From: Niveispirillum irakense DSM 11586
Lineage (GTDB): Bacteria > Pseudomonadota > Alphaproteobacteria > Azospirillales > Azospirillaceae
Direction: 5' to 3'
Assembly: GCF_000429645.1 (NCBI RefSeq)
Contig: NZ_AUCG01000002.1
Location: 84,526 to 148,525, forward strand
Length of the DNA: 64,000 bases
The notes beneath the pieces were generated by a model. It saw only the letters and a list, made by a program, of their open reading frames with translations. It was not told the origin of the DNA and searched no databases. The position numbers and the translations under genes are program-made. Positions 26,393 to 36,927 of this stretch are shown here, one piece after another; positions within the stretch are counted from its first letter, which is position 1; every line of letters begins with the position of its first letter.

Positions 26393-27571
26393 TTAAAACG
26401 GAAACGCCATGATGCGTTTCATGAAACCGTCGAACAAGGGAACCGTGAAGGCCGTATCACCATGGGACGGGCTGTAGAGCATCCCCTTGGCGATCAGGCT
26501 GTTGCGGGTGGGGGCCACCGTGGTGACGGGCCGGCCCAGTTTTTCGGCGATATCGCCGGACCGGTGCGGCCCCGCCCCCAGTTCCGCCATGGCGCGCAGA
26601 TAGCGTTTTTCCGCAGGCGTCAGCCGGTCGAACCGGACACGGAAAAAGCTGGCATCCAGTTCGGCCAGGGCGGCGGCGGTTGCCGCCTCGGCATCCTGTT
26701 GGGTGATGGGGCTGGATCTCGCCAGATCCCAGCTATGTTTGCCCCATTCCTGCAGGAAATAGGGATAACCGTGGGTCTGTTGGATGATCTCTGCCACCGC
26801 CCCCTCGGCAAAGGCCACATTTTCCCGCTCCGCCGGGCGACACAGGGCCAGCCTGGCCGCTTCTTCATCCAACTGGTCAATCGGCACATATTCAAACAGC
26901 CGCTCCGCATAGGAACGGGCGCGCCCGGCCAGCCCCAGCAACTGGGGCAGACCAGCGGCAAACAAAGCCACGGGCAACTGGTTCTGATTGGCCCGGTGCA
27001 GGGCCGCGATCAGCGATCCCAATTGCTCTTCCCGAATATACTGCAATTCATCAATCAGGATGATGATGGCGGTCTTCTGCGCCTTGGCCGCGCGGCCCAC
27101 CGTATCCAGCAGATCGACCAGATCGGTTTCCAGATCGCCCGTGCCGCCGGGGCCATCATCCCCGCCATCCAGTCCGATCTCGATATCCTCGTATTTGATC
27201 TTCAGCGCCCGCGCCAAACCGCTGACGGTGCGCAGAACCCCACTGAAGCCGGCCTTCATGGCCTCCATCCGGCTCAGCTTGATCAGGGTGGAGCGCAGCG
27301 AGGGCAACAAGGCGGCGGGAAGCGACTTGCCCTCCGGTGCCTCTATATGGACGGTTGCTATTTCCTGCGCCTCGGCATCCAATCGCACCTTGTTCAGCAG
27401 CACCGTTTTGCCGACGCCGCGCAAGCCATAGAAAATCATGCTGCGCGAAGGACGCCCGGCCTTGATACGGTTCAGCGCGATAGAGGCCCGTTCGACAATA
27501 TCATCCCGCCCCGCCAGTTCAGGCGGCGGATAGCCGGCACCGGGTGCGTAAGGATTGATCCGCGGGTCCAT
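26393..27571 (-). CDS. AAA ATPase of the ORC/Cdc6-like (AAA_16) group
   Basis: A 392-residue ATPase without close named relatives that I recognise. It shows an N-terminal GRDDIVERA box typical of AAA_16 proteins (about 20-28), Walker A YGLRGVGKTVLL near 49-60, Walker B IIILIDELQYI near 170-180 and a sensor-like ALFAAGLPQLLGL near 203. The C-terminal 100 residues look like a winged helix (TPAEKRYLRAMAELG, then DIAEKLGRPVTTVAPTRNSL), suggesting DNA binding. Such architecture occurs in ATPases of mobile elements and in signalling STAND-like proteins. It has its own AT-rich upstream region and leads the tsaE-amgK-murU-addB run. Function unknown. Confidence 0.75.
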   Translation of the reverse strand: MDPRINPYAPGAGYPPPELAGRDDIVERASIALNRIKAGRPSRSMIFYGLRGVGKTVLLNKVRLDAEAQEIATVHIEAPEGKSLPAALLPSLRSTLIKLSRMEAMKAGFSGVLRTVSGLARALKIKYEDIEIGLDGGDDGPGGTGDLETDLVDLLDTVGRAAKAQKTAIIILIDELQYIREEQLGSLIAALHRANQNQLPVALFAAGLPQLLGLAGRARSYAERLFEYVPIDQLDEEAARLALCRPAERENVAFAEGAVAEIIQQTHGYPYFLQEWGKHSWDLARSSPITQQDAEAATAAALAELDASFFRVRFDRLTPAEKRYLRAMAELGAGPHRSGDIAEKLGRPVTTVAPTRNSLIAKGMLYSPSHGDTAFTVPLFDGFMKRIMAFPF

Positions 27572-27620
27572 ATCAAGCGACCTTACCTTAGTTTATGAGT
27601 TTTATATAAATCATCGAAAG

Positions 27621-27686
27621 ATTGGCATAAAGGCCATTCTGAGGAAAGTTATGTCAGTTTAACAAAATTTCATAAATTGGCATAAA
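27621..27686. promoter_or_regulatory. AT-rich intergenic region with 11-bp direct repeats
   Basis: ATTGGCATAAA occurs at 27621-27631 and again at 27676-27686, 55 bases apart. Related CATAAA/TTTATG words surround them. The 27572-27700 stretch is far more AT-rich than the genome around it. It separates the divergent AAA ATPase and ferredoxin-NADP reductase genes and probably carries their promoters and a repressor or activator site. Confidence 0.45.
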
Positions 27687-27780
27687 CTTCCTTGATGCTC
27701 ATCGCCGGGGCTTGCGATTCCCGGCGAAACGGGGCACCTAGACCGGCGATCTGTCACCGGTTGCCGGAAAGTGTGCGCCA

Positions 27781-28803
27781 ATGTCCCAGTCCCCGAACCG
27801 CCATTCCACCGATGTCGTCATTATCGGCGCCGGCCCTGTGGGGCTGTTTGCTGTGTTTGAATGCGGCATGCTGAAAATGCGCACCCATGTGGTGGATGCG
27901 CTGGACATGCTGGGCGGGCAATGCACGGCGCTTTACCCGGAAAAGCCGATTTACGACATTCCGGCCCATCCTTCCATTGATGGCGCCGATCTGATCGACC
28001 GGTTGACCGAACAGGCCGCCCCTTTCAACCCCACCTATCATCTGGGCCAGCAGGTCACGACCCTGACCCGCGAAGGCGAGGGCTGGGTGGTTGGCACCGA
28101 CAAGGGCACCGTGATCGAGTGCAAAGCCGTGATCATCGCGGCCGGCGTCGGTGCCTTCGGCCCCAACAAGCCGCCGCTGGACGGGCTGGAACAGTATGAA
28201 GGCAGCGGCGTCTTCTACATGGTCAAGCGCCGTGCCGATTTCGCCGGCAAGCGCGTGGTGATTGCCGGCGGCGGCGACAGCGCCGTTGACTGGGCCAATT
28301 CCCTGTCCGAAGTGGCAGAAAAGGTGATGGTGGTCCATCGCCGGCCCAAGTTCCGTGCCGCACCCGAAAGCGTGTCGCGCATGGATGCGCTGATTGCGTC
28401 GGGCAAGATTGAACTGGTGGTGCCCTATCAGCTTTCCGGCCTGGAAGGGATCGGCGGCAAGCTGACCGGCGTGCGCGTGGCCGATCTGGATGATCAGGAA
28501 AAGGTGCTGGATGCCGATGTGCTGCTGCCCTTCTTCGGGCTGGCCATGAATCTGGGCCCCATCGCCGATTGGGGCCTGGATATGGAAAAGGGCCATATCG
28601 CGGTCGATCAGCGCACCCTGGCCACGTCGGCCCCCGGCATCCATGCCATTGGTGACATCGCCACCTATAAGGGCAAGCTGAAGCTGATCCTGTGCGGCTT
28701 CTCCGAGGCGGCCATGGCGGCGCATGCCATCCATCCGCTGGTTCATCCGGATGTGGCGCTGCATTTCGAATATTCCACCAGCAAGGGCGTTCCGGGGGCC
28801 TGA
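27781..28803 (+). CDS. ferredoxin/flavodoxin-NADP+ reductase, thioredoxin-reductase-like type
   Basis: A 340-residue FAD enzyme that moves electrons between NADPH and ferredoxin. The FAD motif IIGAGPVGLFAVFECG is at residues 14-29, followed by GGQCTALYPEKPIYDIP, and the NADPH motif VVIAGGGDSAVDWANSL lies near 160. The thioredoxin reductase CxxC is absent, which separates this family from TrxB. The C-terminal IHAIGDIATYKGKLKLIL binds FAD, and the extra C-terminal tail is typical of the group. Monocistronic, with its promoter in the AT-rich region upstream. Confidence 0.92.
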   Translation: MSQSPNRHSTDVVIIGAGPVGLFAVFECGMLKMRTHVVDALDMLGGQCTALYPEKPIYDIPAHPSIDGADLIDRLTEQAAPFNPTYHLGQQVTTLTREGEGWVVGTDKGTVIECKAVIIAAGVGAFGPNKPPLDGLEQYEGSGVFYMVKRRADFAGKRVVIAGGGDSAVDWANSLSEVAEKVMVVHRRPKFRAAPESVSRMDALIASGKIELVVPYQLSGLEGIGGKLTGVRVADLDDQEKVLDADVLLPFFGLAMNLGPIADWGLDMEKGHIAVDQRTLATSAPGIHAIGDIATYKGKLKLILCGFSEAAMAAHAIHPLVHPDVALHFEYSTSKGVPGA

Positions 28804-28804
28804 G

Positions 28805-29014
28805 CTAAAACCGGCCAGGGCGGCGGCGTTTCAGCGCCGCCCGCACGGCGCGTTTCTGGTCTGCCGTCATGGTCCCCCAGCCGGTGATCTCCGCCAGGGT
28901 GCGCAGGCAGCCGGTGCAGTAACGGCCGGTCCGGTCCAGGCCGCATTTGCGCACGCACGGGCTTGGCACATAATCATCCGGGTCGGGCCCATCCCGATCA
29001 TTTACCTCGCTCAC
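28805..29014 (-). CDS. DUF1289 domain protein
   Basis: A 69-residue protein with the four-cysteine pattern SPCVRKCGLDRTGRYCTGC followed by LRTLAEITGWGTM, characteristic of DUF1289, probably a small metal- or cluster-binding module. The start is GTG 29014, which overlaps the stop of the upstream flavoprotein gene as GTGA; the longer reading frame up to 29095 is only the shadow of that gene. It ends one base after the convergent reductase stop. Function unknown. Confidence 0.85.
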   Translation of the reverse strand: MSEVNDRDGPDPDDYVPSPCVRKCGLDRTGRYCTGCLRTLAEITGWGTMTADQKRAVRAALKRRRPGRF

Positions 29015-30024
29015 GCTGCCCCCATGGCGCCGGCCAGCCGGTGGCCGCTGATGAAGGCGGCCTCGGCCCGGGTTGCAAGGCACCAGTCGCCGCACAGCCC
29101 CACCCCGTTGGGCGCATCCCAGATAAAGCCGGTTTCCAGCGGTGCCAGCGGCAGCGCTTCCGGCCAGAAATGCAGGCGGGCTGCCGTGGCTGGAGCCTCC
29201 ATGCCGGTCAGGGCGGTGAAGGCCGCCCGCAGCCTTTCCATCACCAGGGCGGGATCATCCTGCCGGTGCCGTATTGACCAGTCGGCAGCCGTGTGGGCAA
29301 CCCAGCCACCGGGTGTGCGGCCCGGCTTGCTGCCATCATGGGCGATCCAGGAAAAAGGCCGGTCCTCGCCCCCGGCGCCAGCGATGAAGGCGGCGTCCCA
29401 GCCGGGCTTCCGCCCCTCCGGCAGGGTCAGCAGCAGGGCCCAGCAGGGGGCCATGGTGACAGACCCCACCCGGCTTGCCAGATCGGGCAGCCGGTCCCGC
29501 AGCAAGGATGCTGCGGCGTGCGGCGGCATGGCCAGCACCAGCCGGTTATAGGGTCCGGCCACGGTGCCATCCGTCAGCCGCAGCATCCAGGCGCCGGCCT
29601 CTCCCCCGATGGCGCTCACCCCTGTTTCATAATGCGGGCGGACGGTCAGCGGCAGCGCCGCTGCCAACCCGCCCGCCAGCCCCGCCATGGACGGCATGCC
29701 GACAAACCGCTCCACCGGATGCGGCTGGGCGGAACCATCGGTTTCCAGCCGGACGATATGGGCGTTCCAGCGCGCGGCCCGGCCCCGGTCCAGCAGGCCT
29801 GCCATGACCATACGCAGGGCAGGGTCACGGACGGTGACGAACTGCCCGCCATGGTCGAACTGCCGGCCGGTTTCCGTGATCTCCAGCGTCGCCAGCCGAC
29901 CGCCGGGACCGGCCTCCGCTTCAAGCAAATCAACGGAAAGTCCGGACCGCCCCAGCCGGGCAGCAGCCCCCAGGCCAGCGAGGCCGGCACCGATAATGGC
30001 GGTATTGGCGGCGAAATCCGGCAT
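29011..30024 (-). CDS. FAD-dependent amine oxidase/renalase-like protein
   Basis: A 337-residue flavoprotein. The N-terminal dinucleotide-binding motif is AIIGAGLAGLGAAARLGRSG (about 9-28), followed by LLEAEAGPGGRLAT and FDHGGQFVTV, as in renalase and other amine-oxidase-like proteins. The C-terminal GVGLCGDWCLATRAEAAFIS closes the FAD site. Substrate unknown. It is translationally coupled to the DUF1289 gene, and this pairing suggests a shared electron-transfer or metal-related task. Confidence 0.83.
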   Translation of the reverse strand: MPDFAANTAIIGAGLAGLGAAARLGRSGLSVDLLEAEAGPGGRLATLEITETGRQFDHGGQFVTVRDPALRMVMAGLLDRGRAARWNAHIVRLETDGSAQPHPVERFVGMPSMAGLAGGLAAALPLTVRPHYETGVSAIGGEAGAWMLRLTDGTVAGPYNRLVLAMPPHAAASLLRDRLPDLASRVGSVTMAPCWALLLTLPEGRKPGWDAAFIAGAGGEDRPFSWIAHDGSKPGRTPGGWVAHTAADWSIRHRQDDPALVMERLRAAFTALTGMEAPATAARLHFWPEALPLAPLETGFIWDAPNGVGLCGDWCLATRAEAAFISGHRLAGAMGAA

Positions 30025-30114
30025 GGCTGCCTTCCTGTCGGATAGCGGGGACTAGACGAAAGAACATGGGGTGAAATGGATGTCATTAACGACTTGCCAA
30101 GGGAATGACTCTTA

Positions 30115-30128
30115 TCGTGCCCGCACGA
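30115..30128. promoter_or_regulatory. palindrome TCGTGC-CC-GCACGA
   Basis: A perfect 6-bp inverted repeat with a two-base centre, halfway between the divergent flavoprotein and histidine-kinase genes. It is an operator or small hairpin candidate. Confidence 0.3.
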
Positions 30129-30179
30129 CATGCTGGTGCATGGTTTTTTCAATTTCTTTAACCCCCTCGGGATCAGCCA

Positions 30180-31697
<1,518 letters not shown>

Positions 31698-31789
31698 AGC
31701 GATCCCGTGATCGGGCGCCACGCCGATTGACCCGGCCGCCTGCCCGCCGCACAGTGCGGAAGGGTTAACCGGATCGGGATGAAGCCGGG

Positions 31790-34174
31790 GTGAAGGAAAA
31801 GGAACTGCGCATCGCCCTGGTCTGCTATGGCGGCGTCAGCCTCGCCGTCTATATGCACGGGGTGACCAAGGAATTATGGAAGCTGGTCCGGGCCAGCCAC
31901 GCCCTGCACGCGCCCCCCCATGGCCCCGCCCCTGTGCTGGAAGATACCGAGCAGGTTTATCATGCCCTGCTGTCCGACCTTCTGCCCGACCTGTCGTTGC
32001 GGGTGCTGATCGATGTGGCGGCGGGCGCCAGTGCCGGGGGCATCAATGCCGTGCTGCTGGCCCGCGCCCTGGCCCATGATCTGGACCTGGAACCTTTGAC
32101 CCGGCTCTGGCTGGAAAATGCCGATGTCACCCGGCTGCTGACCCCTGGCCACCGCGCTGGCAAGTACAGCAAATGGTTCATGCGCCCACTGCTCTGGCTC
32201 TGGTTCCGGCGCTATACTGATCTGGCGCCTGATCAGGAGACGCGGGACAAGCTGTCACTCTTCACCCGGTCGCGTTGGTTCTCCCCGCCTTTTGATGGCG
32301 ACCGGCTGATGGGTTTCCTGCTGGATGCGGCCTATGCGATGGGTGACAGCAATACCCGCCCGGAAGCCAGCCTGATGCCGCGCGGCCTGCCTTTGTCACT
32401 GCATGTCACGGCGACGGATTTCCATGGCTATACCACCCGTATCCCCGCCCATGACCCGCCGGAGGTGACGGAGCGGGAACATCGCCATCGTTTCAGCTTC
32501 CATTATCGCCGCCGGGGCGAAGGGGTGGTGGAAAGCGATTTCCGCGATGGCGATGTGCCGGGGTTGGCCTTTGCCGCGCGGGCCTCTGCCTCCTTTCCCG
32601 GTGCCTTTCCACCGGCCCAGTTGCGCCAGATCGACCGGTTGCTGAACGAGCGCGGGCAAAGCTGGGACGGACGCGCCCATTTTTTCGAGCGTAATTTTGC
32701 GGAATATCGCCGCCATGGCGCCGATCCGGAGCAGGCCAGCTTCATTGATGGATCGGTGCTGAACAACAAACCCTTCGCCGCTGCCATCGCCGCCATTGCC
32801 GGGCGCCCCGCCTATCGCGAGGTGGATCGCCGTGTCCTTTACATCGACCCCAAGCCCGCCCCGCATAACCGGCCGGGCACACGTGAAGCGCCGGGCTTTT
32901 TCCGCACCATCCGGGGGGCCTTGTCCGATATCCCCCGCAACGAGCCGGTGCGCGATGAGTTACTGACCCTGGCTGCCCGCAACGACCGTATCCGCCGCCT
33001 GCGCGGCATGCTGGAAGCCGCCCGCCCGCGCGTGACCGATCAGGTCGCGCAGGTGGTGGGAGGGGATCTGCCGCCGGCCCCCAGCATCGAACAGATCCGG
33101 CATTGGCGGGACGCGGCCAGCGTGCGCGCGGCGGCACAGGCCGGCTTCGCCTATGAAGGCTATCTGCGTCTGAAGATCGAGAACACGCTGGAAGGGCTGG
33201 CCCGGCTGCTGGCCCCCTGCCTCGGCCGGTCCGATCAGGTAGCCCAGGCGACCATGCTGGAAGCGCTGCAGGGCTGGGCGCGGCAACGCGGCGTGCTGCC
33301 TGATCGGATCGACCTGCCGCCCGGCGGGGAGGGTGAAACGGGACCGGCGGCGCCGGCCTGGGTGCAGTTCCTGCGGGATTTCGACATTGCTTTCCGGGAT
33401 CGCCGCCTGCGTTTCCTGATCCGGGAACTGAACGCGATCTATCCCCTGGCCGGGCAGGGGGAACATGCCGATACCAAACCCGCCGACCTGGATGAGATGA
33501 AGCTGGGGCTTTACAACGCGCTGGAGCGGCTGCCCCGCGTGGCGGATGGGCTGGACATGTTCAATGCCGGCCAGCGCAGCGCGCTGAACCGGCTGTTGCG
33601 CGGCAATGGCGGTAATGCCCCACCGGAACCGGCGGCCCTGGATCAAGCCTTGCCGCAGATTGCCGCCGCCTGGGGGCTGGAGGCGCAATCGGCGGAAGTG
33701 GATGAGATTTTCGCCCTGGTCGGGTTGAATTATCTGGGCCCGGCGGCGCGACGCCACATTTTTGAATCCTATCTGGGCTTTGCCTTCTGGGATGTGCTGA
33801 CCTTTTCCACCAGCGGCTGGGGCGAGTTGGATGAGTTCTACGCCATCAAGGTGGACCGGATCGGCCCGCCCGATGCCCGCCTGCTGCGCCGGGCGGGCGC
33901 GCCGGTGGAGTTGCGCAGCGCCCGGATGAATGCGTTCGGCGGCTTTTTCAGCCGCAATGACCGGGTGCAGGATTATGTGCTGGGCCGGCTGCATGCGGCG
34001 GAACGCTGCATCGACCTGCTGGTCGATGCCGGCGGTCTCACCCTGTCGGAAGCGCGCATCAATGCCCACAAGCTGCGGGCCTTCCACGCTATTCTGCAGG
34101 CGGAAGAAGCACGCTTCGGCTGTGACCACCCGGCCATGCGGCAGATCCGGCAATGGGTGGAGGGGTGTGGTTAA
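31790..34174 (+). CDS. large patatin-like protein (DUF3376-type)
   Basis: A 794-residue lipid acyl hydrolase homologue. The N-terminal ALVCYGGVSLAVYMHGVTKE replaces the usual glycine-rich oxyanion loop; the nucleophile elbow is AAGASAGGINAV with Ser81, and the catalytic Asp is in FIDGSVLNNKPF (Asp320). The C-terminal half (from about 350) is long, mostly helical and of unknown function; this size is typical of the patatin-related family. No signal peptide, so probably cytosolic. The start is GTG 31790. It converges on trhO with a 4-base overlap of the stops. It may work with the upstream kinase, but a 92-base gap separates them. Confidence 0.85.
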   Translation: MKEKELRIALVCYGGVSLAVYMHGVTKELWKLVRASHALHAPPHGPAPVLEDTEQVYHALLSDLLPDLSLRVLIDVAAGASAGGINAVLLARALAHDLDLEPLTRLWLENADVTRLLTPGHRAGKYSKWFMRPLLWLWFRRYTDLAPDQETRDKLSLFTRSRWFSPPFDGDRLMGFLLDAAYAMGDSNTRPEASLMPRGLPLSLHVTATDFHGYTTRIPAHDPPEVTEREHRHRFSFHYRRRGEGVVESDFRDGDVPGLAFAARASASFPGAFPPAQLRQIDRLLNERGQSWDGRAHFFERNFAEYRRHGADPEQASFIDGSVLNNKPFAAAIAAIAGRPAYREVDRRVLYIDPKPAPHNRPGTREAPGFFRTIRGALSDIPRNEPVRDELLTLAARNDRIRRLRGMLEAARPRVTDQVAQVVGGDLPPAPSIEQIRHWRDAASVRAAAQAGFAYEGYLRLKIENTLEGLARLLAPCLGRSDQVAQATMLEALQGWARQRGVLPDRIDLPPGGEGETGPAAPAWVQFLRDFDIAFRDRRLRFLIRELNAIYPLAGQGEHADTKPADLDEMKLGLYNALERLPRVADGLDMFNAGQRSALNRLLRGNGGNAPPEPAALDQALPQIAAAWGLEAQSAEVDEIFALVGLNYLGPAARRHIFESYLGFAFWDVLTFSTSGWGELDEFYAIKVDRIGPPDARLLRRAGAPVELRSARMNAFGGFFSRNDRVQDYVLGRLHAAERCIDLLVDAGGLTLSEARINAHKLRAFHAILQAEEARFGCDHPAMRQIRQWVEGCG

Positions 34175-35091
34175 CCCCGCGGCCCCAGATGATGGGCGCC
34201 GCGTTTGGCAGCAAGGTCGATCTGGCGTTGGCGTTCGCGCAGGGCGCGGCGTCTCGGTTCATCCGCACGGTCGATGCAGTGATGGCAGCTTACGCCACGC
34301 TCATAACCATCAAGGGCGCGGTCTTCCGCTGTCAGCGGGGCGCCACAGCCCAGGCAGCGGTCAATATCATCCACCGGCTGCAGGCCATGGGTCAGGGCCA
34401 CCCGCTCGTCAAAGACGAAGCAGCCCCCTTCCCATAGACTATCTTCCGGCCCGATCCGTTCCAGATAGTTCAGGATGCCGCCCTTCAGGTGGTAAACCTC
34501 GCCAAACCCCTCGGCCAGCATGAAGGCGGTGGCCTTCTCGCAGCGGATGCCGCCGGTGCAGAACATGGCCACCCGGCGATGCTTGGCCGGGTCCAGCTCC
34601 CGGCGCACATAGGCGGGGAATTCGCCAAAGCTGGTGGTGCCGGGATCAACCGCGCCCTGGAAGCTGCCCAGCTTCACCTCAAACGAATTGCGGGTGTCGA
34701 TCACCAGCGTTTGCGGATCGCGGATCAGATCGTTCCACTCCTCCGGCTCCACATAGGTGCCCACCTGGATTGTGGGGTCGGCGGAAGGCTCGTTGATGGT
34801 GACGATTTCCGGCTTCACCCGCACCTTCAGCCGCAGGAAGGGCATGGAAGGCGCTTCTGACCAGCGCGGTTCAATCGTGCCGATGCCGGTCAGCCGTCCC
34901 AGTTCCGCCACCACATGATGCATGGCGTCATGTTCGGCAGCGACCGTGCCGTTGATCCCTTCACGGGCCAGCAGCAGCGTGCCCTTCACGCCATGGGCGG
35001 CGCAGAGATCATGGATCGGCTGGCGCAGCGCATCCGGATCGGGCAGCGGGTGGAAGCGGTACAGGGCGGCGACGGCGACGGCGATGGACAT
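34171..35091 (-). CDS. trhO: tRNA uridine-34 hydroxylase (rhodanese-like)
   Basis: A 306-residue YceA/TrhO protein, which hydroxylates uridine 34 of certain tRNAs as the first step to 5-(carboxy)methoxyuridine. It has an N-terminal UPF0176 domain with LLLAREGINGTVA near 39, then a rhodanese domain with VIDTRNSFEVKLGSFQGAVD near 130 and the active-site loop MFCTGGIRCEKATAFML containing Cys178. The C-terminal zinc-like CLGCGAPL and CHHC motifs are present. Confidence 0.93.
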   Translation of the reverse strand: MSIAVAVAALYRFHPLPDPDALRQPIHDLCAAHGVKGTLLLAREGINGTVAAEHDAMHHVVAELGRLTGIGTIEPRWSEAPSMPFLRLKVRVKPEIVTINEPSADPTIQVGTYVEPEEWNDLIRDPQTLVIDTRNSFEVKLGSFQGAVDPGTTSFGEFPAYVRRELDPAKHRRVAMFCTGGIRCEKATAFMLAEGFGEVYHLKGGILNYLERIGPEDSLWEGGCFVFDERVALTHGLQPVDDIDRCLGCGAPLTAEDRALDGYERGVSCHHCIDRADEPRRRALRERQRQIDLAAKRGAHHLGPRG

Positions 35092-35142
35092 GGGATAAAC
35101 CGGGGCAAGATGGCGGGAGCCTTCCGACCCCCGCCGGTATTG

Positions 35143-36729
35143 TTACGCCAGCGTCTTGTCGATCAGGGCGACGGTTTCCTTCACGCCATACAGCGCGATG
35201 AAACTGCCCATGCGGGGACCGGTGGTCTGGCCCAGCAGCACTTCGTACAAGGCCTGGAACCAGGCGCGCAGCTCGGTAAAGCCGTGCTTCTTGCCCACCT
35301 CGAACACCTGATTTTGCAACTGGTCCGCCGGGGTATCGGTGGCCAGGGCGTCCAGCACCGTGCGCAGCTCGGCAATCGCCGCCCGCTCCTGTTCGGAAGG
35401 CGCGCGGTACTGTTTCGTCGGCTTCACGAAATCCTGGTAATAGGTGACGGCATAGCCGACCAGCTTATCCAGGAACGGTGCGGTCTCCGGGCTGGCACCC
35501 GGCGCATAGCGACGGATGAAGCCCCACATGACGTCGGCGCTTTCGGCATTCGCCGCGCCGGCCAGGTTCAGCAGCAGGCCGAAGCTCAGACCCGCGGTGC
35601 CCTTCACATCATTCGGCACCACGCCGTTATGGATGTGATGGACAGGGGTTTCCAGCTTCTGCGCCGGTTCCAGGGCGTCGAACTTGTCGATGAAGGTCAG
35701 GTAATCATCCACGGCGCGCGGGATGACATCGAAATAGAGCTTCTTGGCCGCGCGCGGCTTGTTGAACATATAGAGCGCCAGGCTTTCCGGCGGGGCATAG
35801 CGCAGCCATTCTTCCATCGTCAGGCCATTGCCCTTCGACTTGGAAATCTTCTGGCCCTTCTCGTCCAGGAACAGCTCGTAATTGAAGCCTTCCGGCGGGG
35901 TGCCGCCCAGGATCTTCACGATCTTGCCGGCCAGTTCCACCGACGGGATCAGGTCCTTGCCGGCCATTTCATAATCGACACCCAGCGCGAACCAGCGCAT
36001 GGCCCAGTCCGGCTTCCATTGCAGCTTCACATGGCCGCCGGTGACCGGCACCTCGACCTTCTTGCCGTCCTCATCTTCAAACACGATGGTGCCGGCATCG
36101 GCATTGCGCTCCAGCAGCGGCACCTGCAACACCCGGCCCGTGGAGGGGCTGACGGGCAGGAAGGGGCTGTAGGTTGCCTGCCGTTCCGCGCCCAGCGTGG
36201 GCAGCATCACGGCCATCACCTCATCATAGTGGCGCAGCACGGACAGCAGGGCATGGTCGAACCGGCCGGACGAATACCAGTCGGTGGCCGACTGGAATTC
36301 ATATTCAAAGCCGAACCGGTCCAGGAAGTCCCGCAGCATGGCGTTGTTATGGTGGCCAAAGCTCTCATGTGTGCCGAACGGGTCCGGCACCTTGGTCAGC
36401 GGCTTGCCCAGATGCTGGGCCAGCAGGTCGCGGTTGGGCACATTGTCCGGCACCTTGCGCAAGCCATCCATATCGTCGGAAAAGGCGAACAGGCGGGTGG
36501 GCACGCCAGGGGCCATGCGTTCAAACGCGCGGCGTACCATGGTGGTCCGCGCCACCTCGCCAAAGGTGCCGATATGCGGCAGGCCCGATGGGCCATAGCC
36601 GGTCTCGAACAGGACATAGCCTTTGGACGGGGCTTTGCCGCCAAGGCGCGCGACCAGTTTGCGTGCCTCCTCAAACGGCCAAGCCTTCGCCGCAAACGCC
36701 AGTTCCTGTTCGTTCATCGTCATCACCAT
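35143..36729 (-). CDS. lysS: lysyl-tRNA synthetase, class I
   Basis: A 528-residue class I LysRS, unrelated in fold to the usual class II LysS. The HIGH-type motif is [19 protein letters not shown] (near 50-68), the KMSKS-type loop is [12 protein letters not shown] near 292, and the C-terminal anticodon-binding part begins near 380. Class I enzymes occur in archaea, spirochaetes and many alphaproteobacteria. ATG codons at 36729, 36723 and 36717 are all possible starts without a clear ribosome site. Divergent from the second patatin gene. Confidence 0.95.
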   Translation of the reverse strand: MVMTMNEQELAFAAKAWPFEEARKLVARLGGKAPSKGYVLFETGYGPSGLPHIGTFGEVARTTMVRRAFERMAPGVPTRLFAFSDDMDGLRKVPDNVPNRDLLAQHLGKPLTKVPDPFGTHESFGHHNNAMLRDFLDRFGFEYEFQSATDWYSSGRFDHALLSVLRHYDEVMAVMLPTLGAERQATYSPFLPVSPSTGRVLQVPLLERNADAGTIVFEDEDGKKVEVPVTGGHVKLQWKPDWAMRWFALGVDYEMAGKDLIPSVELAGKIVKILGGTPPEGFNYELFLDEKGQKISKSKGNGLTMEEWLRYAPPESLALYMFNKPRAAKKLYFDVIPRAVDDYLTFIDKFDALEPAQKLETPVHHIHNGVVPNDVKGTAGLSFGLLLNLAGAANAESADVMWGFIRRYAPGASPETAPFLDKLVGYAVTYYQDFVKPTKQYRAPSEQERAAIAELRTVLDALATDTPADQLQNQVFEVGKKHGFTELRAWFQALYEVLLGQTTGPRMGSFIALYGVKETVALIDKTLA

Positions 36730-36843
36730 GACAAAAGGGGAAATTGCGCCGGCACCCTAGGGCGATGGCCGCTGCCGGTCAATCACCGCCCCCGCCGGGG
36801 CGGGCATGCTTTCTTTGGGATCATTGGCCTGTGCGGCAACTAT

Positions 36844-36875
36844 CGGGAATAGAAAACAGGTTGTACTTATTCCCG
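36844..36875. promoter_or_regulatory. inverted repeat CGGGAATA-N16-TATTCCCG
   Basis: Perfect 8-bp half-sites at 36844-36851 and 36868-36875, in the 198-base region between the divergent lysS and patatin genes and about 50 bases before the patatin start. The spacing fits a dimeric regulator. The gap holds no other gene. Confidence 0.35.
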
Positions 36876-36927
36876 TATTTCAGACAGGATCGGACCATGC
36901 CGATGGCAAGCTGAAGGGGGCAAGGCG

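Noticed and set aside
26393..27571. Plasmid or archaeal-type replication initiator
   Set aside because: The AAA and winged-helix layout fits, but no origin-type iterons, parA/parB or plasmid genes accompany it, and the gene is placed in a conserved chromosomal run.
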